From assembly GCA_030828305.1 (NCBI GenBank), contig JAURCU010000018.1:1-32628 (forward strand): DNA of 32,628 nucleotides, written 5' to 3'. A program made the position numbers and the translations under genes. Positions 15,586-22,782 of this stretch are shown piece after piece. Source of the DNA: Luteolibacter sp. (GTDB taxonomy: Bacteria; Verrucomicrobiota; Verrucomicrobiia; Verrucomicrobiales; Akkermansiaceae). How positions within the stretch are numbered: position 1 is the stretch's first letter; each line of letters starts with the position of its first letter. The notes beneath the pieces were generated by a model. The model had not been told where the DNA came from. It did no database searches and saw only the letters and a program-made list of their open reading frames with translations.

Positions 15586-16961
15586 TCCAGAAACTTCCCG
15601 GGATTCAAAATCCCCTTGGGATCCAGAGCTTTTTTGATGTCCTCATGCAACCCGTAGCCGACTTCGCCGAGTGCGTCGTGCAGCCATCTCTTCTTGGCGA
15701 GTCCCACACCGTGCTCCCCTGTGATCGCTCCCCCTTGTTCCAGCACCCAGTTGAAAAGCATGTCGAGGGCTCTGTTGGCCTTTTCGCGAACCAAGGGATT
15801 GTCGTAGTCACCGACCATCAGGTTGGTGTGGATGTTGCCATCCCCGGCGTGACCGAAGCAGGCAATGTCGATACCGGTCTGGGTTTGCAGCTGACCGGCG
15901 AATTCGATGAGTTCCACCAGTTTTGAGCGTGGCACCACGATGTCCTCGTTGAGCTTGGTCATGCCCGTATCGCGCAGGGAGTAGGAGAACTCACGGCGCT
16001 GCTGCCAGAGCTCCCCGCAACTTTGTTCGTCCAGAGCACGGGTGAGTTTAGTCGCGCCAAGCTGCTGCAGCAGGGCATCTAGCTCATCAAGTTCATGGGC
16101 AATGGCTGCCGGGCGCCCGTCAATCTCGAGCATCAAGTGGGCGTCGCCTGGCGGGAAAGCGTCTTCACCCAGGCGCTTGCGTGCGGCTTCAAGGGTGAAG
16201 CCATCGGTGATCTCCAAGGCGGAAGGAAGATGGCCAGTATTGAGAATCGCCTGCACGGCCGCGGCCGCCATCGAAAAGTCGGGAAAGATGGCTGTGAGCA
16301 TGGAGCGGCTCCCGGGCTTGGGAATCAGGCGCAGAGTCGCTTCGGTGACCACGCCCAGCATGCCCTCGGAGCCGGTGAAGAGTCCGCAGAGATCAAAGCC
16401 CGTCTTATTCTTGTGCAGGCGACCTCCCGTACGCAGAACCTTGCCGTCGTGGAGCACCACTTCCAGACCCAGCACATAGTGGCGGGTGACGCCATACTTG
16501 AGACAGCGCGGGCCCCCTGCGTTGGTGGCGATGTTGCCGCCAATCGAGCACTCTTTGAGGGAGGCCGGGTCGGGCGGATACATCCAGCCGGCCTTTTCGG
16601 CAGCCTCTTGAAGCTCACCGGTGATGACCCCGGGTTGGACCACCGCGACTCCATCCTCGGGATGGATGCCGAGAATGCGATTCATGCGCGCGGTGGAGAG
16701 GGCGATGCCGCCTAATACGGGCACACAGCCACCCACATAGCCAACCCCGGCACCACGGGTGGTCACCGCAATATCGCGTTCATGGGCGAACTTGAGCACC
16801 TTGACAACGTCCGCGGTGGACTCGGCGAAGACCACCATGTCGGGCGGATGACTCGCGGTCCATTTGTCGCTGGAATGTTCCTCAATGACCGAGTTGCGCA
16901 CCGACACCTTGTCTGGCCCGATCCGTTTTTCGAGTTCCTTGGGCCAGTCGGAATTGGACAT
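15582..16961 (-). CDS. glcD: FAD-linked oxidase, glycolate oxidase GlcD / D-lactate dehydrogenase type
   Basis: This 459-residue protein has a PCMH-type FAD-binding domain: 'VTTRGAGVGYVGGCVP', 'VAVVQPGVITGEL', 'SIGGNIATNAGG', 'GLFTGSEGMLGVVTEATLRL'. A C-terminal FAD-oxidase domain carries 'CFGHAGDGNIHTNLM' and 'ITGEHGVGLAKKRW'. Members oxidise 2-hydroxy acids such as glycolate or D-lactate and pass electrons to a partner or quinone. The usual glcE and glcF partners are not adjacent, which leaves D-lactate dehydrogenase equally likely; the symbol is tentative. The gene converges on obg, and its stop codon sits inside the hairpin of heptamer repeat copy 1. Length and motifs are complete. Confidence 0.87.
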   Translation of the reverse strand: MSNSDWPKELEKRIGPDKVSVRNSVIEEHSSDKWTASHPPDMVVFAESTADVVKVLKFAHERDIAVTTRGAGVGYVGGCVPVLGGIALSTARMNRILGIHPEDGVAVVQPGVITGELQEAAEKAGWMYPPDPASLKECSIGGNIATNAGGPRCLKYGVTRHYVLGLEVVLHDGKVLRTGGRLHKNKTGFDLCGLFTGSEGMLGVVTEATLRLIPKPGSRSMLTAIFPDFSMAAAAVQAILNTGHLPSALEITDGFTLEAARKRLGEDAFPPGDAHLMLEIDGRPAAIAHELDELDALLQQLGATKLTRALDEQSCGELWQQRREFSYSLRDTGMTKLNEDIVVPRSKLVELIEFAGQLQTQTGIDIACFGHAGDGNIHTNLMVGDYDNPLVREKANRALDMLFNWVLEQGGAITGEHGVGLAKKRWLHDALGEVGYGLHEDIKKALDPKGILNPGKFLE

Positions 16962-17080
16962 GGCCGAGTATCCTGCTGTCGGGTCCGGCTTTCAAGCATC
17001 CACTTCCTGTTGCATGCGGGTAAGAGTGGAATGCGTCATCCCTATTGCCATGCTACGAGGCCTTGTGTAGAAGGTGGCCG

Positions 17081-17713
17081 ATGAAATCACTGACTTTGCC
17101 CCTCACCGCAGCCTTTGCCTTCTACTCTGCCGTCATGGCTGAGGAGGAGTTTGTCCCGCTGTTTAACGGCAAATCCCTCGAGCAGTGGGAAAATACTTAC
17201 AAACATGGTGAGGCCAAGGTTGTTGATGGTGAGATTCAACTCATCGGCAATAAGAAGTTCTTCCTTTGCACCAAGAAGCAATACGCCGACTTTATCTTTG
17301 AGGTTGAAATCCACCTACCCGAGGGCAAAGCCAATTCCGGCGTGATGTTTCGCGCCCACAAAGAGCCCAACAAGGTCTTTGGTTATCAGGCCGAATGTGA
17401 TGGTTCGGATCGCATGTGGTCGGGCGGGCTCTACGATGAAGGTCGCCGTGGTTGGCTGCATCCCAAGAAGCCGAATGACTCCGAGTCCGGTTTGGCTTTC
17501 AAGAATGGCCCGGGTAAGGCCTTCAAGCGCAATGACTGGAACCAGTACCGAATCGAGTGCCGCGGCGACAAGATCAAGATCTTCGTCAACGACATACTGT
17601 GCACAGAATTCACCGACAACGTGGACGCGCAAGGCTACATCGGCCTCCAGCATCATGGTGAAAAGGGCCAGACCTACCGCTTCCGCAACCCGCGGATCAA
17701 GGAATTCAAATGA
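17081..17713 (+). CDS. Secreted DUF1080 (3-keto-disaccharide hydrolase domain) protein
   Basis: This 210-residue protein starts at 17081, which follows a ribosome site (AAGGTGG) and directly opens a signal peptide (MKSLTLPLTAAFAFYSAVMA). The 17045 start in the track adds an unlikely tail. The mature part is one DUF1080 domain, a jelly-roll fold: 'FVPLFNGKSLEQWE', 'FIFEVEIHLPEGKANSGVMF', 'WNQYRIECRGDKIKIFVND', 'GYIGLQHHGEKGQTYRFRN'. DUF1080 proteins are greatly expanded in Verrucomicrobiota and Planctomycetota; some hydrolyse 3-keto-glycosides. A second member lies at 32361. It is the only plus-strand gene in this sugar-metabolism stretch and converges with the aldo/keto reductase. Confidence 0.88.
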   Translation: MKSLTLPLTAAFAFYSAVMAEEEFVPLFNGKSLEQWENTYKHGEAKVVDGEIQLIGNKKFFLCTKKQYADFIFEVEIHLPEGKANSGVMFRAHKEPNKVFGYQAECDGSDRMWSGGLYDEGRRGWLHPKKPNDSESGLAFKNGPGKAFKRNDWNQYRIECRGDKIKIFVNDILCTEFTDNVDAQGYIGLQHHGEKGQTYRFRNPRIKEFK

Positions 17714-17730
17714 GCAGCGTGGCCGCCAAC

Positions 17731-17770
17731 TAGGAACCAAGAACCAGAAACAGGCCGCTACGCTGCCTAC
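17731..17770. repeat. Degenerate heptamer repeat, copy 2, with stop-proximal inverted repeat
   Basis: Three tandem 7-mers on the plus strand (TAGGAAC, CAAGAAC, CAGAAAC) are followed by 'AGGCCGCTACGCTGCCTAC', which contains the TAG stop of the minus-strand aldo/keto reductase. Arms GCAGCGT (17716-17722) and ACGCTGC frame the element as an outer inverted repeat. Confidence 0.7.
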
Positions 17771-18885
17771 CAATCGTCACCCAAGCCGTATTGCTGGGCG
17801 AGTTCCAGAAGCTCCGGACGCATGGGCCATTCATCGGGGCGTTCACTGCTCTCATGACGCTTGCTCGCACCCTTGAGCATCATGCAGCCGGTGTTGTCAC
17901 CGATGGCGCGGATCTTCGCCACTTCCTCGTCGGTAAAGCGGACGTCAGGCATGGCGGCGAACTCGGCGATTTTGTCCTCGATGAGCCGCGCGTCCCGGCC
18001 GGCTTCCTGGATGAAAGTGGGCACCACGCAAGCAACCGCCGGGTGGCTCAAGTTCCAGATACAGGCGAGTTGGAGAAGGGTGAGTTTGTATTGCTCGACG
18101 ATGGGCATCATCTTCTCGGCCTTTTCCATGCCATGCTCCACCCACCCTTCCGGGCGGTAGGTGCGGTGGTCACCGGACTTGAATTCATGGCTGGGTAAGC
18201 CCAAGTCTCCATGGAAGACGCCGCCGTAGTCGACCACGCGGGTCATCACCTTCACGCCGTGTTTTTCGCAGGCGGGGAGTGTCAGGCCGACAGGCCAGGG
18301 TTCGAGTGGGTTGAGGATGAGCATGGACCAGTCGATCAAATCACTGAAGCTCTCCAGGCAGTAGATCAGATCGAGTGAGAAGCCGTTGGCAGGGCCGGGG
18401 GCAATGCCCAGACGCTGGGTGAGGCCGGCCGCCTTGGCAGACTCCATCGCCTTCCATAGAGGCTCGCTGGTGTAGCCAATCTCGTCGGGGTTGTGCAGCA
18501 TCAAGAGATCGAACTGATCGACGCCGCAGCGCTCGAGCTCCTTGCCGGCGGCCATCTTGATGAACTGCTCGTAGCCCTCAGGACCGCGTAGTTCGGGATC
18601 GGTGAAGCGGGGATACCCGCGGCTGCCTTGGCGTTGGCCGTTGTAGAAGTCGTGGCCAATCATGCCGACCAAAGAGTAAGTGTCGCGCCCAATGCCCGCG
18701 AGCGCCTTGCCAAGCAGTTCGTCGGCCTTGCCGTTGCCGTAGACGTCTGAGGTGATGAAGGTGCGGATGCCTTTTTCGTAGGCGGTCTGGATGCAGCCGA
18801 TGTAGCGCTCCTCGCTGAGGGTTTCGCCGAAGTGCATGAAGCGTCCGCCGCTCCAGGTGCCGTATGCAGTTGTGGTTGGTTCCAT
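17767..18885 (-). CDS. Aldo/keto reductase
   Basis: This 372-residue TIM-barrel oxidoreductase has the AKR elements: 'GIRTFITSDVYGNGKADELLGKAL' (catalytic Asp and Tyr), 'YSLVGMIGHDF' near the position of the usual Lys, 'GVDQFDLLMLHNPDEIG' (catalytic His) and a C-terminal NADPH-binding region ('IWNLSHPAVACVVPTFIQEA'). The strand that normally carries the catalytic Lys reads 'LVGMIG', so a Lys is not obvious there and activity should be checked. Such enzymes reduce aldehydes or keto-sugars. It ends inside heptamer repeat copy 2 and may be co-transcribed with the MBL hydrolase 66 nt upstream. A role in oxidising or reducing sugars before DUF1080 action is an inference from context. Confidence 0.82.
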   Translation of the reverse strand: MEPTTTAYGTWSGGRFMHFGETLSEERYIGCIQTAYEKGIRTFITSDVYGNGKADELLGKALAGIGRDTYSLVGMIGHDFYNGQRQGSRGYPRFTDPELRGPEGYEQFIKMAAGKELERCGVDQFDLLMLHNPDEIGYTSEPLWKAMESAKAAGLTQRLGIAPGPANGFSLDLIYCLESFSDLIDWSMLILNPLEPWPVGLTLPACEKHGVKVMTRVVDYGGVFHGDLGLPSHEFKSGDHRTYRPEGWVEHGMEKAEKMMPIVEQYKLTLLQLACIWNLSHPAVACVVPTFIQEAGRDARLIEDKIAEFAAMPDVRFTDEEVAKIRAIGDNTGCMMLKGASKRHESSERPDEWPMRPELLELAQQYGLGDDW

Positions 18886-18951
18886 GAGTCGTGAATCAAT
18901 GAGTAGGAGTGCTGTGGACCCCGGTCAAGGGGATCGGGAGAAATGCACAAA

Positions 18952-19560
18952 TCATCGTACGAAAGGATTGGTTCTGGCTTCCTGACCGATGGTGGTTTCT
19001 GGCCCGTGTCCGGAGAGCACGCGTGTTTCCGGGGGGAGGGTGAGCAGGTGCTCTTGGATGCCAGAGATCAGCGTCTCGGTGCTGCCGCCAGGTAGGTCGG
19101 TGCGACCGACGGAGCCGGCAAAGAGGGTGTCGCCAGCAAACACAACACCCTCGTCCTTGAAGTAGAAGGTGATGCTATCTGGGGAATGGCCGGGCACGTG
19201 GGCTACCCGGATGGGTTGTCCACAGATGACGATGGGAGCTGCCGGGTCAATGCGCTCATCCACCCCATATTTGTGAACCACGATGGGCATGCCCCAGTTG
19301 CGTGCAGCAGTTTCGAGAGTGAGATCGGTGGAGTGGTGGGCGAAGGCGCTTATTTTTGCTCCCAGAGCCTGCAGTTTGGCGGCCCCCTGAACATGATCGT
19401 AGTGCTGATGGGTCAGGAGCACCTCATCGACACGCACGCCCTTGGAGAGGATCCAGTCGCTGATGGCTTCGGGCGCATCGATCACGAAGTTGCCCTCAGG
19501 GGTTTCCACGAGGTAGCCATTGGTTTGTACCATGCCGCCAGTGTAGCAGGAGATCTTCAT
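18952..19560 (-). CDS. MBL-fold metallo-hydrolase (glyoxalase II-like)
   Basis: This 202-residue metallo-beta-lactamase-fold protein has 'THQHYDHV' (residues 50-57, the HxHxDH motif), then 'AHVPGHSPDS', 'FAGDTLFAGSVGRTD' and 'LSGHGPETT'. Together these give the full binuclear metal site. Small members of this type are annotated as hydroxyacylglutathione hydrolases or general thioesterases; the C-terminal substrate domain of true glyoxalase II is missing. I prefer the Met at 19560 ('MKISCYTGGMVQTNGYLV') to the 19596 start, because the extra residues are Pro/Arg-rich and unlike the fold. The SSS symporter upstream is separated by an inverted heptamer repeat. Confidence 0.85.
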   Translation of the reverse strand: MKISCYTGGMVQTNGYLVETPEGNFVIDAPEAISDWILSKGVRVDEVLLTHQHYDHVQGAAKLQALGAKISAFAHHSTDLTLETAARNWGMPIVVHKYGVDERIDPAAPIVICGQPIRVAHVPGHSPDSITFYFKDEGVVFAGDTLFAGSVGRTDLPGGSTETLISGIQEHLLTLPPETRVLSGHGPETTIGQEARTNPFVR

Positions 19561-19605
19561 GGGGGTGAGTGTCCGTGGCCTTGGCGGGAGATTCAAGGGC
19601 GGTGT

Positions 19606-19655
19606 GTTCTTGGTTTCTGTTTCTTGGTTCCAACCAGGAACCAGGAACTAGGAAT
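19606..19655. repeat. Heptamer repeat, copy 3: two arrays in inverted orientation
   Basis: Three 7-mers (GTTCTTG, GTTTCTG, TTTCTTG) plus GTTCC are followed at once by three units in the opposite sense (CAGGAAC, CAGGAAC, TAGGAAT). The halves can fold into a stem of about 20 pairs with a few mismatches and G-T pairs. It lies 3 nt past the stop of the minus-strand symporter. Confidence 0.75.
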
Positions 19656-19658
19656 CCA

Positions 19659-21251
19659 TCAGCCCGCGAAGCTGGCGTAGATGGCGATCACCATCACCAG
19701 CAAGGCAAGGCCAGCCCATTTGGCACCTTTCCATGGCGAGAGATCGATGGGGGTATCGGTCTCGAGTTTCCAGGCCTCCTTGCGCGGGCTGACGGTTCCT
19801 GCCACCAGCAGCAAGATTACCAGCAGGCCAAAGACGATGCCGATGAAGTGGAAACCATGGATGCCAGCGTTCGCGATGGCCTCATCGAAAGCGGGGATGA
19901 AATAGCCGAGCGAAATGATGAGGATACCGGCAATCATGGCAATGGAAGCGGCTCGACTCGGCACACGCGGGTGCAGGATGCCGACCAAAACCACCGCGAA
20001 GATGGGAATGAAGTAGATGGCATTCATCTTCTGCAGGTAGCCGAAGATAGTGTCCTGGCCGATCAGGAGCGGAGCGCCAATCATGGCGGCGATGGCCACG
20101 CTGACCACGAACCATTTGGCGGCGCGCACGCTTTGTTGCTCGCTTCCCGCGGGATTGATCACGTGTTTGTAAAGACCGATGGAAAAGAGTGCCGAGGTGC
20201 TGTTGAGTGCAGCGTTGAACGAGCTGAGAATGGCGCCCATCATCACGGCGGCAAAGAAGCCGGTGAGGTGCGAGGGAAGCACGTCCTTGACCAGCATGCC
20301 GTAGGCTTGGTCATTGGGGATGTCTTGGTTCGCATACATCTGGAAGGCGATCAGGCCGGGCAGGACGAGGTAGAGCGGACCGAGAAGTTTGAGAGTTCCG
20401 GTGAGCAGCACGCCCTTCTGGCCCTCCGCCAGACTGGAGGCGCCAAAGGTGCGTTGGATAATCTGCTGATTGGTGCACCAGTAGAAGAGATTGAGCAGCG
20501 CCACGCCGGTAAAGAGGGTGGAGAAGGGGACTTCCGAGCCTTTCGCGCCAATGGAATTGAGCCGCTCGGGCTGGGTCTCCTTGAGCGCGTTCCAGCCAGC
20601 GGCGATGCCTTCGCCATCTCCCACCGCGTTGATCGCATGGTAGGCGACTAACATGCCGCCAACAAGCAGACCCACGCCGTTGATGGTGTCGAGCACGGCC
20701 AGGGTGCGCAGGCCTCCAAAGCGGGCATAGCACATGCCGAGGACGCCGATGATCACCACTGTTGCGCGAAGTAGGGTGTTGTAATCCTCGATGCCGGTGA
20801 GCGACTGGATGTCGATGATGCTGATGAGCCCCACCGCTCCCGTGTAGAGTATGAGCGGAATCAGCAGGAAGGTGTAGGCAATCAGAAAGATGGTGTTGGC
20901 AACGGTTTGTGCGCTGCGATCGTAGCGCTTCTCGAGAAATTCGGGCACGGTGGTAATGCCCGCCCTGAGAAACTTTGGCAAAAAGAACAGCGCCATGACC
21001 ACAAGTGCCACCACGGCTACAACCTCCCATGCCATCACGCTCAGGCCATGGGCATAGGCCGAGCCGTTGAGGCCGACCATCTGCTCGGTCGAGAGATTGG
21101 TGAGTAGTAGTGAGCCGGCAATGATGGGAAAGCTCAGCGAGCGGCCCCCGAGGAAGAAGCCGTCGGCTGATTTTTTTTCATCACGGCGCGTGATGAAGAT
21201 GGTCAGGCCGGCGGCCAAGAGCGTGAAGGCCAGAAAGGAGATCAAGGTCAT
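19659..21251 (-). CDS. Sodium/solute symporter (SSS family, SGLT-like)
   Basis: This 530-residue protein has about 14 hydrophobic segments. It begins 'MTLISFLAFTLLAAGLTIFI' and carries SSS landmarks: 'FFLGGRSLSFPIIAGSLLLTNLSTEQMVGLNG' in pieces, 'VVALVVMALFFLPKFLRAG', 'TVPEFLEKRYD', 'YWCTNQQIIQRTFGA' and 'AVMMGAILSSFNAALNSTSALF'. The 'CTNQQIIQR' motif resembles the sugar-transporting SGLT group. It imports a solute with sodium across the inner membrane. galM lies 19 nt upstream on the same strand, so the pair probably forms an operon for hexose uptake and anomer conversion. The sugar itself cannot be determined. The repeat hairpin just after its stop may end or stabilise the transcript. Confidence 0.9.
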   Translation of the reverse strand: MTLISFLAFTLLAAGLTIFITRRDEKKSADGFFLGGRSLSFPIIAGSLLLTNLSTEQMVGLNGSAYAHGLSVMAWEVVAVVALVVMALFFLPKFLRAGITTVPEFLEKRYDRSAQTVANTIFLIAYTFLLIPLILYTGAVGLISIIDIQSLTGIEDYNTLLRATVVIIGVLGMCYARFGGLRTLAVLDTINGVGLLVGGMLVAYHAINAVGDGEGIAAGWNALKETQPERLNSIGAKGSEVPFSTLFTGVALLNLFYWCTNQQIIQRTFGASSLAEGQKGVLLTGTLKLLGPLYLVLPGLIAFQMYANQDIPNDQAYGMLVKDVLPSHLTGFFAAVMMGAILSSFNAALNSTSALFSIGLYKHVINPAGSEQQSVRAAKWFVVSVAIAAMIGAPLLIGQDTIFGYLQKMNAIYFIPIFAVVLVGILHPRVPSRAASIAMIAGILIISLGYFIPAFDEAIANAGIHGFHFIGIVFGLLVILLLVAGTVSPRKEAWKLETDTPIDLSPWKGAKWAGLALLVMVIAIYASFAG

Positions 21252-21270
21252 GTCGATGGATGTGGGAAGT

Positions 21271-22353
21271 TCACTTGAGCGTGGAAAAACGGTGGATCAT
21301 CACATGCTTGTAAGTCACACCGGGACGCAGGACGGGGGAGGGAAAGTCGGGCTGGTTGGGGGCATCAGGGAAGTTCTGGGTTTCGATGCACAGAGCGCTG
21401 CGCTTGGCGTAGGCGACGCCACCCTTGCCCTCGATGCAGCCGTTCAGGAAATTTCCGGCGTAGAATTGGACTCCGGGTTGATTGGTGAGTACTTCCATCA
21501 CGCGTCCGCTTTTTGGATCTACAAGTCGCGCGGCGAGTTGGATTGTAGCATCTTTCGGGGAGTCGAGCACCCAGCAGTGATCGTAACCGCCGCCAAAGCG
21601 CAGGGCTTCGAAGTCCTCATCGATGCTCTCGCCAATCATGCGGGGCCGGGTGAAGTCCAAGGGGGTGCCTTTGACCTCGGCGATATCGCCAGTGGGAATG
21701 AGTCCCTTGTCGGTGGGCAGGTAGTGAAGGGCATTGAGGGTCAACTCATGATCAAGGATGCTGGTGGTCGGCTCACCAGAGAGGTTCCAGTAGCTGTGGT
21801 GCACCAAATTGAGCACGGTGGGTGTGTCGGTGATGGCACGGGCTTCCCATTTCAGTTCGTTGTCGTCGTTTAGTGAGTAGGTCACGCTGACTTGCAGATT
21901 TCCCGGATAGCCCTCCTCACCGTCGGCCGAGGTGTAGGTGAACTCGACGCTTTGGGCATCGATGTGCGTGCCTTTCCAGAGCTTCTTGTGGAAGCCCTCG
22001 ATGCCACCGTGCAAGGCACAGGGGACGCCGCCTGGCTCGCTATTGGTGGCGAGTTTGTAGGTGGTGCCATCCAGACTGAAGTGACCATGGGCGATACGAT
22101 TGCCGTATCGACCGACCGTGGCACCGAAGTAAGGCGTGTTCTTTTTGACCCATGGCTCCAGGGTGTCGAAGCCATGGGTGAGGTCTTTTAGATTGCCATG
22201 CGTATCGGGGGCCTCGAGTGAAACCAGGATGGCGCCGTATTCCATGACCTTGGCGCGAACACCATGTCGGTTGGTCAGGGTGAAGAGTTTGACCTCACGG
22301 TCATCGGGTAGAGTGCCATATAGGTCAGAATGGGCATCGGCGGGCTCCGTCAT
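21271..22353 (-). CDS. galM: Aldose 1-epimerase (galactose mutarotase)
   Basis: This 360-residue protein matches GalM throughout: 'GVRAKVMEYGAILVSLEAPD', 'YFGATVGRYGNRIAHGHF', 'PCALHGGIEGFHKKLW' (a conserved HGG segment), 'LVHHSYWNLSG' (catalytic His), 'FDHCWVL'-like text ('GYDHCWVLDS') and 'GVQFYAGNFLNG'. The late glutamate in 'ALCIETQNFPDAPN' completes the active site. The enzyme interconverts alpha and beta anomers of aldohexoses in the cytosol. It is the first gene of a pair with the SSS symporter, an arrangement that suggests import followed by mutarotation of glucose or galactose. No signal peptide is visible. Confidence 0.93.
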   Translation of the reverse strand: MTEPADAHSDLYGTLPDDREVKLFTLTNRHGVRAKVMEYGAILVSLEAPDTHGNLKDLTHGFDTLEPWVKKNTPYFGATVGRYGNRIAHGHFSLDGTTYKLATNSEPGGVPCALHGGIEGFHKKLWKGTHIDAQSVEFTYTSADGEEGYPGNLQVSVTYSLNDDNELKWEARAITDTPTVLNLVHHSYWNLSGEPTTSILDHELTLNALHYLPTDKGLIPTGDIAEVKGTPLDFTRPRMIGESIDEDFEALRFGGGYDHCWVLDSPKDATIQLAARLVDPKSGRVMEVLTNQPGVQFYAGNFLNGCIEGKGGVAYAKRSALCIETQNFPDAPNQPDFPSPVLRPGVTYKHVMIHRFSTLK

Positions 22354-22513
22354 CTGGCCGCATGGTTAGCATGCGCTGGTGGTAAAGACGAGGGAGGAAA
22401 TGGCCACACTTTGAGTGGTTTGAATCGTCATGGGTCTGCGGGTTTTGGCAGATCAGCGCTGGGTCAGCAATTCAGGCATTGACAAAGAGCAGTTCAAATG
22501 AACACTTATCTGC

Positions 22514-22696
22514 ATGAAGCAATACTTCCCTATGAGCGTGAGTTGGCGCTGGCGCTGCAAACTCGCCCTTTACCTTGCCCTTCAGCGCTTGGAACTGCGT
22601 TGGGCCGCCTTCAAGCGCAGAAGGGCAGCCTCAAGACGGCCAATTTCTCAGCAATTGGAGTTTCCCCAGCTCGTTGGAGTGTTTCGAAAACATTGA
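22514..22696 (+). CDS. Possible small basic protein in the secretin leader
   Basis: This 60-codon ORF reads 'MSVSWRWRCKLALYLALQRL', then 'RRRAASRRP': an amphipathic, strongly basic helix. It has no clear ribosome site and overlaps the frame of the track's extended secretin ORF. Its composition could be chance in GC-rich DNA. I list it only because it fills part of an otherwise empty gap. Conservation in relatives would decide. Confidence 0.2.
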   Translation: MKQYFPMSVSWRWRCKLALYLALQRLELRWAAFKRRRAASRRPISQQLEFPQLVGVFRKH

Positions 22697-22722
22697 AATT
22701 TTGCGCATTTTGGACTTACGCT
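22693..22722 (+). promoter_or_regulatory. Candidate sigma-70-like promoter for the secretin
   Basis: TTGAAA at 22693 is followed after 18 nt by TACGCT. The -35 is good and the -10 is weak (3 of 6). The spacing and the AT-rich context, 60 nt before the ATG at 22783, are reasonable. Confidence 0.3.
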
Positions 22723-22782
22723 AGACAGCCTTGGCCCTATAAAAGCCTCCAGCCATCAGCAGGCTTGCTGATCTGCTCGTCC

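Larger units (their letters stand above)
22354..22782. other. 429-nt intergenic region upstream of the secretin
   Basis: This is the longest non-coding stretch in the window. It separates galM (minus) from the secretin (plus). I see a perfect TTGACA at 22479 without a good -10, a TTGAAA/TACGCT pair at 22693-22722, and a short basic ORF at 22514..22696. No riboswitch or tRNA fold is recognisable. Confidence 0.5.

Noticed and set aside
19569-20651. 360-codon plus-strand ORF
   Set aside because: Antisense of the SSS symporter; strongly Glu/Gly/His-rich, as shadows of membrane proteins often are.
22479-22484. Perfect TTGACA box as a promoter
   Set aside because: No acceptable -10 at 16-18 nt (ACACTT at 17 nt), so I did not list it as a promoter.
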